DNA of 64,000 bases, from positions 124,001 through 188,000 of the forward strand of contig JAQMWT010000373.1 of NCBI GenBank assembly GCA_029834535.1, written 5' to 3'. A model generated the notes under the pieces. It saw only the letters and a list, made by a program, of their open reading frames with translations. It searched no databases and was not told where the DNA came from. Below are positions 38,419 to 47,177 of the stretch, piece by piece (position 1 is the first letter of the stretch; each line of letters starts with the position of its first letter). The stretch is from Chrysophaeum taylorii. Its lineage: Eukaryota; Sar; Pelagophyceae; Pelagomonadales; Pelagomonadaceae. A program made the position numbers and the translations under genes.

Positions 38419-38991
38419 TTATCGGTATTGCGCAGCACGTGTGGGGTAGGGTGGAGTCGTCGACTCAGAAGAGGATATCCTCGGGGTTGCCGATCGACAG
38501 AGAGCCACGTAGAGCTGGACGTGGCAGAAGACGGGCTTGGGCAAGAGGACGCCGACCTCGCGGGGCGTCTGCCTCTGGCTCTTGTTGATCGTTTGGCGTC
38601 GGTGGGGCTTGAGGGATACAGGTTGGAGGAGCCTCGGTGACACGACACTATCGATGATGTATCTGGTACCGTTGCAGTCGCCGTGCGACGGGTCGAGGTT
38701 GCGAAGACTTTAAGCTCGCGATCAAAGTCAGCATGCCGTTGGTTGTCAGGGAGTCGAAAACTCGACTGTAAAGAGCGAGGCGTCGGCTTCCGACCCAACC
38801 TAGTCGGCCGAAAAGAACTCCGACGCCTCGTCTCCGGGAAAAAAAGGCCGCGGTCATGCGCGCGTTGTCAGCATCGACAACATCGTTTCGACGGGGCGTG
38901 AGAATGGCGCGCTGAAAGAGCCGCCGCGGGTCGTGGAAATAGTCTGCGAGGTCGCCGTAGACGGCTTGGAGGATCACTGTCTGGCTCTCGC
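38419..38991 (-). pseudogene. Helitron PIF1-like helicase relic
   Basis: Two pieces in different frames carry C-terminal helicase motifs of Helitron RepHel proteins. The upper piece (about 38860-38991) reads AVYGDLADYFHDPRRLFQRA then ILTPRRNDVVDADNARM, the conserved ER-A-I-L-x-P-x-N-x-x-V-x-x-[IL]-N region. The lower piece (38419-38643) reads TINKSQRQTPREVGVLLPKP then FCHVQLYVALCR. This corresponds to TINKSQGQTL...VG...P.PVF.HGQLYVALSR (helicase motifs V-VI). The middle is deleted, and Gly and Ser positions of the motifs are mutated. No Rep part was seen. The relic lies between the inverted 90-base arms. Confidence 0.65.
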
Positions 38992-39049
38992 GCCTACCTG
39001 ATCCTTTACTCTCGCGCCTATCTGATCCTTGCCCTAAATCGAGGGACAG

Positions 39050-39648
39050 ACGACCTACGGGCGGGGCCCGTCCTCTCTTCGCCTGCCCCACGCCTCGGCG
39101 ATGACCCCGACTAGGTCCCGCGTACTTATCTCCGCCCGTCAGGCACATCCCTCATACCCCACAAACCCACCCACATCCTTCATGCTCCCCACACACACCC
39201 CCCCCTCTTAGCAGTCGACATTTAAAGACAGACAGACAAACAAACAGCGAACCTGGGTGACAAGCGGCTGCGCCAACTTCACAGAGGCAAAGGCGGCCCA
39301 AACTCGCCGCATCTACCGTGAGTGGGGGATCGCCAACGCATTAGGCCGGGCTCGCTGTGCCCTCACCGCCCTCACCCATGTCGCCGCCTCGGGGAACCCC
39401 GCCCAGGCCGCCCGATCCCAGCAGGACGTCACCCTTCGTCGCACATACGTCCGGCGGCAGCATGCGTACGACCTACGGGCGGGGCCCGTCCTCTCTTCGC
39501 CTGCCCCACGCCTCGGCGATGACCCCGACTAGGTCCCGCGTACTTATCTCCGCCCGTCAGGCACATCCCTCCTACCCCACAAACCCACCCACATCCTTCA
39601 TGCTCCCCACACACACACCCCCCTCTTAGCAATCGACATTTAAAGACA
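39050..39648. repeat. Direct repeat pair (181 bp) containing the right inverted arms
   Basis: 39050-39230 and 39468-39648 are direct copies beginning ACGACCTACGGGCGGGGCCC. Each ends in an inverted-repeat arm (39142-39230; 39560-39648) complementary to 37921-38011. The 237 bases between them have no recognisable content. Confidence 0.85.
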
Positions 39649-39770
39649 AACAAACAGACAAACAAACAAACATCTGTCGATTAGTAGTTAAGATGTCTTC
39701 CTTCCCCTTTGTCTAGGCCATACCCTTGTTGATCCCCAATCTGTCCACGTTCATTACTCTGCTTCCGAAG

Positions 39771-40110
39771 TAACTAACTAACTAACTTCAGACCTCTCCC
39801 GAGCATGGGAGCCAGGCCGGACCGACAGGTGCCAGTCCGGAATCACGGGCCTGTAGACGAGGGGCGCCGAAAGGTGGGTCGGCGGAGAGTGATCATCAAG
39901 CTTGTCGCCATGCGACGAGGAGACCGCGATGTGACTGACAACCAACTCGTCGATAACCTTCCGTCTGCGCCCCCCGGCCATACCCCGTCCCACTGCGAAC
40001 GTTCCGGCTGCCAACCGGCCCGCCCGAGAGGCGAATAGGTGCCAACCTACGCCGGGAGGGCGGATGCCCTCGCAAGGCTCAGGATTCATGAGGCACCGTC
40101 CTCCATCGCA
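39771..40110. mobile_element. Short non-autonomous element, copy with inverted end
   Basis: The left end is TAACTAACTAACTAACTTCA followed by GACCTCTCCCGAGCATGGGA, the reverse complement of the right end of the copy at 45674-46020. From CCAGTCCGGAATCACGGG (about 39833) to CCTCCATCGCA (40110) the body runs in the same orientation as that copy, with about ten substitutions and the loss of its right end. An open frame on the minus strand (MNPEPCEGIRPPGVGW...) is present in both copies but has no domain. Confidence 0.65.
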
Positions 40111-40632
40111 GCCATGCGGTCGGCGATCAGTCCACGAAAACCACCACTTAAAGGGACATGATCAGGAGGCAGAGCGAGTCAATGCACAAGGGACCGAAGT
40201 CGAAACGACGTTTCGATCGTCGAAGGACGAGGCTGCGGCGAAGCCCTCGACTGTGCCTTGCTACCAGGGCCGAGGCCACTCATGAAAACTTGTTGTAAAC
40301 GGCTGCAATATCACGCATCTACACAATGATCGATCGCACTTCAGGCTCAGCAACATCGTTCCATCGAGATCCCGAGCCGGTCCGATGGATTAGGATCAGC
40401 ACCGACACGACTTAGGTCGACACACAGATTTCGTACGCACCAAGCACGTAGCGCCGTGTCCTGAAACACGTTGAGGAGGTAAGTCGGGTCATCGACGGAC
40501 GCGTCGTCACTCGCCGCGGCCTCGTGCGGACCCGCCAAGTCTCAAGGGTGTTCAGCAGGCCTCGTCATTTTAAAGCACAAACTAGAGTTTCAGAAGTTCG
40601 AGCCGAGCAAAAAGACACAGAGGCGCCTGCGT
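40111..40632. other. Intergenic, nothing recognised
   Basis: No coding or repeat signal is visible between the short element and sulfotransferase copy B. Confidence 0.4.
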
Positions 40633-41778
40633 TTATTGATATCCCCTTGCCCGAATGCAGTTCACTACTCGATCTCGAGAGGAGGCAGCGGCGAAGGCTT
40701 CGGCACGCTTCTCCGTCTTGATGTGAGTGTACACGTGTTGCAACCTCGAAAGTTCTGGATAGTCGTTGCTTTTGTTTTTGATGCCAGATAGGGCGGGAAA
40801 GGCGTGGTCGACGAGATTGGCGACGACCGTTTTCAGGGCTAGGGCTTCTTCTGCGACGGTACCGGAGTTTCCATCAACTTCTCGGCGCCTCTTCTCGTAG
40901 AAGCTTAAGAGCACGTCGTAGAGCGCGACGTCGAGCTCGAGGGTTTCGGGTAAGCGGTCGCGGACGAGAGTGCTAGGTTTGCTGATTTTCTTTTGCCCCT
41001 TCTGCTGGTCAACTGGATGGACTAGTGGAAGCGGAATAACGTCGCGAAAAGACCATTGGAAGCGCCGACGGAGGACGACGAGAGCTTCGTCGAGGCGTTC
41101 GAGCGGGACGACGAGGAGGCCCGCAGCAATCTCGAAGTGACGTCGGAGAGCCTGGATGTCAGAGATCGAGCGAAGGTGGAGATCCTGAGACAACGGATTC
41201 CACAAATTTTGGTCTTCGTCGTACTTCTTCCACGCGACGCCGTAGTAGTGGATCACCGATTCGAGGTGCGATGCCGGATCGCGAATAGGCAGAACGACCG
41301 CGACGTCCTCCCCGAAAACCTTGCGCCACATCTCGTAGGCCTCGAAAAACCAGCGGCCCGGCTCGGTCGTAGGACAATCGCGCATCGGCCACCATTGCCC
41401 GCGCGGGTAAACGTGGCGTACCGACATCTCGAAGCAACCGCTCGCGTTAACCCATCGCTCCAGCCTCTTCGGGCACTCCGCGTCCCTCCAGAGGTGGTCA
41501 CCATGGTTCATCACGCTCTCGGCGAATGAGGCGCCCAACCCAACGCCTGCCATCGCGATCACGCGCTCGATCGTAGACGACGCTGTCTTGTGCGTCTTCA
41601 TCAGCACAACCCGCCGATGTTTTTGCGCGCCTGCCGCCGGAAAACCGCAGTCGTTCGCCAACGCGGCCTCCAACCGACGCAACCTCTCGCGCCCCCACAT
41701 TCCATCTGCTTTCGAGATGCACGCCTCGTCGACGCCGCCGACGACCACTTTGGCTCCAACCACGATGAGGAGCCACAT
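40633..41778 (-). CDS. Sulfotransferase-like protein, copy B
   Basis: A 381-residue near-copy of the protein at 27839-29041, with the same PAPS-binding segments (MKTHKTASSTIERVI; LPIRDPASHLESVIHY). In the body the two differ at only a few residues, for example KVVVGG for KAVVGG, ANDCGF for ANDGGF, VIAMAG for VISMAG and YDVLLSF for YDALFSF. After LSRLQ the C termini diverge abruptly (HVYTHIKTEKRAEAFAAASS against FVYARINTEERVETIAAASS), and this copy ends 19 residues earlier. The start codon lies 25 bases from the 5' LTR of the Gypsy element. Both copies keep open frames and the cofactor-binding residues, so both could be functional. Confidence 0.75.
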   Translation of the reverse strand: MWLLIVVGAKVVVGGVDEACISKADGMWGRERLRRLEAALANDCGFPAAGAQKHRRVVLMKTHKTASSTIERVIAMAGVGLGASFAESVMNHGDHLWRDAECPKRLERWVNASGCFEMSVRHVYPRGQWWPMRDCPTTEPGRWFFEAYEMWRKVFGEDVAVVLPIRDPASHLESVIHYYGVAWKKYDEDQNLWNPLSQDLHLRSISDIQALRRHFEIAAGLLVVPLERLDEALVVLRRRFQWSFRDVIPLPLVHPVDQQKGQKKISKPSTLVRDRLPETLELDVALYDVLLSFYEKRRREVDGNSGTVAEEALALKTVVANLVDHAFPALSGIKNKSNDYPELSRLQHVYTHIKTEKRAEAFAAASSRDRVVNCIRARGYQ

Positions 41779-41803
41779 TATTATACTTCAATTGACTGAC
41801 TCC

Positions 41804-42131
41804 TGTGGTGGTGGAAACTCCCGCCTCCTAAGGCTTGCTTACCCCTCCTTTACAGCCCCTTCTTATCAGAAGCACCCCCTACTCCGTTCTGATGATGTCA
41901 GTTTTCTCTATGACATCATCTTCCCTGATTTCTGGTGCGATTCAAGTGTTCTTAATCATAAAGCAACAGACGATCCTCAAGTTGAGAGGACCAGGCACGG
42001 AAGTTGTGTTTGTGGTTGTGTGGCGAGAGAACGGCCTTCCACGTCCAGTGACTCGATAAAGGGCACGGGCGTGAGAAGCGAGCCTAGATTTGAAGGCGAG
42101 CCAGGTAGGCATAATTTCTTGTTACGCCACA
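41804..42131 (+). repeat. 5' LTR of the Gypsy-DNMT element
   Basis: 328 bases, TGTGGTGGTGG...TTACGCCACA. They align with the 3' LTR and the solo LTR at 29067. Confidence 0.92.
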
Positions 42132-42133
42132 GG

Positions 42134-42156
42134 TGGTGGAGGAATACGAGATTCGA
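42134..42156 (+). promoter_or_regulatory. tRNA primer-binding site
   Basis: Two bases after the LTR comes TGGTGGAGGAATACGAGA followed by TTCGA. Its reverse complement ends TTCCTCCACCA and contains TTCGAA-type T-loop sequence at the right distance from CCA. It therefore reads as the acceptor arm and T-loop side of a tRNA 3' end over 23 bases. The acceptor TTCCTCC is like that of some serine tRNAs. The identity is inferred, not checked against a local tRNA. Confidence 0.75.
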
Positions 42157-42534
42157 GCGACCATATCGGTCGCAGCGGACGAGTGCATCTTGCATTCTCT
42201 ACGCGGTCCGGACAAGCCGTGCGCGCCCTGATCAAGCGCGCCGACGAAGAGTTCGAGAGGGACCATCGCTGTGGGAAAGTTCCCCGGCCGGATACGCGTT
42301 AGTCGTCGGAGGTGACGACGCGCGGATCGGTTCGAGCCGACGTGCAACCCGGCTACCGCTGCCGCAGGCGAGCGGAGTGAGATCGCAACTCACTGAGGCA
42401 TTAATTTCCGGGCAGAGACGGATTCTGCCGCCCACCGGAACGGATAGATTAGTCGGGTGGAAGACGCACGCGGCGACGATATTGCGCGTGACGTGGACGA
42501 GTAGAAGTCCCAGAGTCGGAGGAACACGAGAACG

Positions 42535-42676
42535 ATGGCGACTCAGCCTTTTTGGACCCGTTCTGACTTTGGCCGATTGGAGCGAGTCGGAGCCGACATG
42601 GAGGAAGATGACGCTGCTGACGAGCAGATACGAGAAACCGAACCTTCAAGTCGTCCCGAGGGGACGAACGAACGGC

Positions 42677-42716
<40 letters not shown>

Positions 42717-45673
42717 GGAAGAAGGGCTGAACTACAACGGCGATGAACCGCCGAGGGCGCCGCCGGCGAGGCAACCGGCTGCCCATCCAGAACGTGCGCT
42801 AGACGATGAACCACCGAACGTTACAGAGATTTACGAAGCCCATTTACGCGAGATACGCCGGGAAAGTAAGCGCGCACAAGAGATCCTCATCCAGCTGATA
42901 GAAAAAGAGAATATGCGGCATGAATGGCTACACCAGAATGAGATAAAAGAAATGCAAGAGTAACTGCGGCACGAACACGCTCGATTAGATGAGATACATG
43001 AGCAAGTACGATGGTTGACCCGCGAGAGGGATGAGTTGCGTACGCCGAGTCGCTCGAGGCGAGCGAGCAGTCCTGAGGGAGAATTCCGACCCTCGGAGGA
43101 ACCGCCGCCTACACGAACGCGCGCGAAAGTTAGGAAGCCGCGCGACGACGACGACGAGTCGTCCGAGATGACCGAAACGTCGTTAATCTACGAGCAAGAG
43201 CCATCCAAGTCGAAGGAGCTCACCCAAACCAAAATCCCCACAGGATCGGAGAATCTGACCGAAACGTCGTTAAACTACGGGCCGAAGCCAACAACCGCTT
43301 CTGACACGGTGTCACCGTTTGTGGCACGATATGATTTGTCGTCAGCTGACACAACCCTTTGTTTTGACGACACGCCGGAGTTATGTTTGAATCCAATTTA
43401 CGAGCCCCGTGCAGCCGATGAAGCCCAGAGGAATGGACCCGCCGCTGCTACGCTCGATGCTATGAGTTTACCTCCGGACATTCAGGTGGATGACACTTCG
43501 TCTCCACGATCGATCAACGATGCGTCGCAGAGGATTATCTCGAATGATAAGCGCGCATCTGTTTACACGCCCATCGAACGTCACGTGCCCTTTGGTGGCT
43601 ATTTCTTGACAGACATGACGTCGGGGACGACGCCTTCTTCTTTTGCAGCCCCCCCCAACGAACCGATTGCAGACGTTTTTGCATACGCATTCTTCTTTTT
43701 GACGATGGCAGACATTTCGTGTGCCGACATTTTTAGTGACAAGACGATTGCCGATATTCTAAGCGATGGAGCGGATGATAGGCCGAGGGAAGCGGCCGAG
43801 AAAGTGGATACGAAATCTGAAGAGGTGAAGAACCTTATAATGCATGAACCGCCTTTGGAGCTCTGCGAAAGCCCTGGAGTATATATAGAGTTCAAAGAAT
43901 TTCAGCCGGCATATGATGATGGCTATGTGGGAAAGAAAGATCCCGAACAGACTATGAGGGATGAGTATAGCTGCCGCCCAGAATCGAATTTGGATGGGAC
44001 GATCAGCATGGATATGAGGAAGATGAGCGTGCCGATGATATGGATACGAGCTCACTATTTTCTGAGGAAGAAACCGCCAGAACGGAAAGAAGTACGATTC
44101 CGACCCCGAGGCATGGATTTATTTGCCAACGGAGAGTTAAATTACGTTTGGTCGGAGTTTTGGCAAGAAGACGACGCGTGTGTCGATGTTTCGATAGACG
44201 AGACGATTGAGGCAGTTCGAATAGGCTTGGGAGCACCAGTCGCCTACAGGGACGATCCAGAGATACTAGGACCTGTCGAACTGACGCCAGAGTGAGACAA
44301 AGATAACAAAAGCCCCAGTCGAAGTTCGCGCCGGCACAGACGACGCCGATCGCGCGACGACGAATACGACGGAGGCCGATACCAATATAATTTGGGTTCT
44401 TTGAGCGCTACGCTCGCGTTTACGACCCCGTGCGGTCAACAGTTACCATTAGGAGTGATGATGTACCCGAACACGGACACCCGCTCCGACGACGCAGCCG
44501 ACGCCCTTGCCGCGGCGGCATTCGAAGATCGTGCTCGTCCGCCGCCGGACGAGCCACCCAACGAAGTGCTGACCGACCGTCGGTCTTTGGCACGGGTTTA
44601 CGAGGAGATGTCGGGCGATGAACCCGAAGAGTCGAGCGATGATCTTGAAGCTCCACGATACTGGGAAGGCGATTCGGACTCGGAAGACGAAGAAGCCGCA
44701 CTTTGTGAACCAGTGCCCTCGATTACGTTACTTGGCAAGTCGTCCAAGGACGACCCACCGTTTGTTTTTGACGAGGAAGCCCTCGACGCTAACGGCCTAT
44801 CCTTGGATCCCCCCGAGATGACCTTTGGCGACCGGACTGGCAGCGAACCAGACATGGATTTCAGCAGCGATAGCACGGATGATCATTCGACAGATGAGAC
44901 GATGACCATTGCGAGTGATGCAGACGACGATCTTACGATAGAGTTGACGTCGGAGACGACGCCATCTTTTCCTGCGGACCCCCCCGAAACGGTTTCGGTT
45001 ACGACGGATCGAGCCACGGATACACCGCCGGAAGTAAAGGATGCGAAATCGAATAGTGCGTCGGACGAGAAGCTACGTGCACGGTCCGAAGACGAAAGGG
45101 ACGCTTCTCCAATTGAGCTATGCCTGGAATTGTCACCGCCAAGAGAAGAGAGCAGTGACGGCGTTGCCGGAGTCGAGCCGAACCCGACCGAAGAAGATGG
45201 ATGTATGAAGAAGATTAGCAGCGTTCTCGATTGGGACGAAGATGAGCCGACGTGGAACCCGCAGGATTGGTGGACGAGAACTCGGAACTTCTTGCTAAAG
45301 AAGCCACCAGAACGACCGCTCAGCTACGGAATCGAAGCCGCAGCCGACATGGAGCCGATCGGCACCGACTGTGACGATCAACCGATGACGAATGAATCTA
45401 CGGATGCATTCTGGAAAGACGAAATGAACGAGTTATGGGAGAGGTCCTTTGCTTCCGAGAACGCCGAAGACCAGGATCCCCTACCAGCATTGATTTCCTC
45501 CGAAATTGTCATGGAGGAAGAGCGGAAGCCACCAGATAAAGAGGCTGCCGCGAGCACTGCGTCGATGACGCCGACGACAGATGACACGAGAGCTCAAGCC
45601 GCGGTGTCGAAGCCCAACCCCGGCGACGAACGAGTCAGAGCCCAATGTTCTCACATTTCGTTGACGCCGCGAG
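42535..45673 (+). pseudogene. Gypsy gag-like acidic polyprotein, two in-frame stops
   Basis: A single reading frame runs from MATQPFWTRSDFGRLERVGA to the insertion point at 45673. It is broken only by TAA at 42961-42963 and TGA at 44293-44295. The first part has a run of about 12 Asp coded by a GAT/ATG repeat (42677-42715) and a coiled-coil-like segment (THLREIRRESKRAQEILIQL region). The rest is long, acidic and Ser/Thr/Pro-rich, with two similar modules (WWTRTRNFLLKKPPERP and IRAHYFLRKKPPERK). No CCHC knuckle was seen. The position after the primer-binding site makes it the gag region. I do not recognise the fold. Confidence 0.7.
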
Positions 45674-46020
45674 CCAGTCCGGAATCACGGGCCTGTAGAC
45701 GAGGAGCGCCGAAAGGTCGGTCGGCGGAGAGTGACCATCAAGCTTATCGCCATGCGACGAGGAGACCGCGATGTGACTGACAACCAACTCGTCGATAACC
45801 TTCCGTCTTCGCCCCCCGGCCATACCCCGTCCCACTGCGAACGTTCCGGCTGCCAACCGGCCCGCCCGGGAGGCGAATAGGTGCCAACCTACGCCGGGAG
45901 GGCGGATGCCCTCGCAAGGCTCAGGATTCATGAGGCACCGTCCTCCATCGCAACCGCAGTCGGCGTGCAGGGTCCGGCCTGGCTCCCATGCTCGGGAGAG
46001 GTCTGAAGTTAGTTAGTTAG
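45674..46020 (+). mobile_element. 347-bp non-autonomous element inserted in gag, 17-bp target duplication
   Basis: Begins CCAGTCCGGAATCACGGGCC and ends GTCTGAAGTTAGTTAGTTAG. The exact 17-base string TTCGTTGACGCCGCGAG precedes it (45657-45673) and follows it (46021-46037). A long target duplication and a short simple-repeat tail (TTAG)n favour a SINE/LINE-type insertion. It is related to the copy at 39771-40110 and the end fragment at 33681. Confidence 0.8.
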
Positions 46021-46525
46021 TTCGTTGACGCCGCGAGATGGCAAGACTATCGAAGATGATTTGGTTACCCTCCGTTGTTTGGATACGGGTACTCTTACGT
46101 TTATGGTCTTTCACATCTACAGGAATCGTGACGGACCAAAATTCTCGACGACCATCGGTGTCGATGGAATGGCAGATGTTTCTTATATTTGGCGCGAAAT
46201 GGTCAGAAAGTCGGCCAAAGATAAGTTGATTTTCGATGAAGGCGAGCTTCCGATTAAGCGCAAGCTATATGGATCGGGGTTGAATACGACGACGATCTAT
46301 CGTTGGGTCGCGATCCGGGTTGCCCTCGCCGACGACATCGCTGCCCCCATTGTCGCTATTGTGGCCGACACCAACTATCTGTTCCTGTTGGGAGGGCACG
46401 ATATCCGAGTTTTAGGAGCCGTCGTGGACTACCCCCACGATCGGATCTGTTTTATCGAACCCAAGTCGTCTACCGACGCAAGAAGATTTAAGTCAAGGGT
46501 GAACGAGTCGATGCACCCATTGTGA
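46021..46525 (+). pseudogene. Retropepsin-like region of the Gypsy polyprotein
   Basis: Continues the gag frame across the target duplication (both copies of the 17 bases are in the same codon phase for LTPR). It reads KFSTTIGVDGMADVSYIWRE, then YLFLLGGHDIRVLGAVVDYP and DRICFIEP. The second part fits the retropepsin C-terminal signature (LxGxDxLRxLGxxxDYxxxxIxF). The catalytic position that should be D-[ST]-G-A reads D-G-M-A, so activity is doubtful. The frame stops at 46525, and the protein continues one frame over. Confidence 0.6.
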
Positions 46526-47177
46526 CCTTTCGATCTGTTTACGATCGAGACCCGATAACCGAGCCGATTTACAATCATCAGCACGACGACTTTCGGTAGA
46601 GTCTCGACCTGGTCAAGACTCGAGTTTACGCTCGTCTGAGCACGGTTAAAGATCTCCGCAGCCCGCCGCCAGAACGAGCGGTAGCCTTGGCGACGCGGGG
46701 ACATTCTACGACCAAACTCTCCCTAGCTCCGGCAGAAGCCGCGCAGGAAGTAGTTGCTTACGATGCGCGCACGTTGCGAATCGAGCCCGGTCGAACGTAC
46801 AATTTACCGGTTATTTTGTCGAATCCTATGGAAAAAGGACAGGTCTTCGTCGCTACGTTTGCTGCAAACGAGCAGTTGGGAGTTGTCGAAGGGATGTGTT
46901 CTTCTTGCGAAGAGCACGACAGGTCATCTGCTCGCGTGGCTGTTACTTCCATACAAGAAGTGCCGACGGTCGTCACTCAAGGCGAGGTTCTCGCAATTGG
47001 CGACATCGTTCGGTACGAAGATGAGTTGAACGTTTCTACGATCATCGAGCTTATGAAAGAATGTGAAGAAGGGTACGACAAGGGGAGTCTTTCCTTCACC
47101 GTTTCCGTCGCTAGTCACTTGACGTGCTGCGATGAATCTCCCCCGCCGATGTTCAGAAGGACGCTCCAGCCGCCGCT
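46526..47177 (+). pseudogene. Linker of the Gypsy polyprotein between protease and methyltransferase
   Basis: The frame starting near 46501 (ERVDAPIVTFRSVYDRDP) has one TAG at about 46597. It is then open through TYNLPVILSNPMEKGQVFVA and GEVLAIGDIVRYEDELNVST to 47334. It leaves register with the methyltransferase frame at a C-rich string near 47140. No domain was recognised. The segment is beta-rich and could be a chromatin- or capsid-related module. Confidence 0.6.

Noticed and set aside
39778-40089. Open frame MNPEPCEGIRPPGVGW in both copies of the short element
   Set aside because: The copies are too similar for its conservation to mean selection, the ends differ, and no domain is seen.
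41588-42730. 380-codon plus-strand frame from the sulfotransferase through the 5' LTR
   Set aside because: Chance frame crossing antisense gene, LTR and gag leader; no single coding signal.
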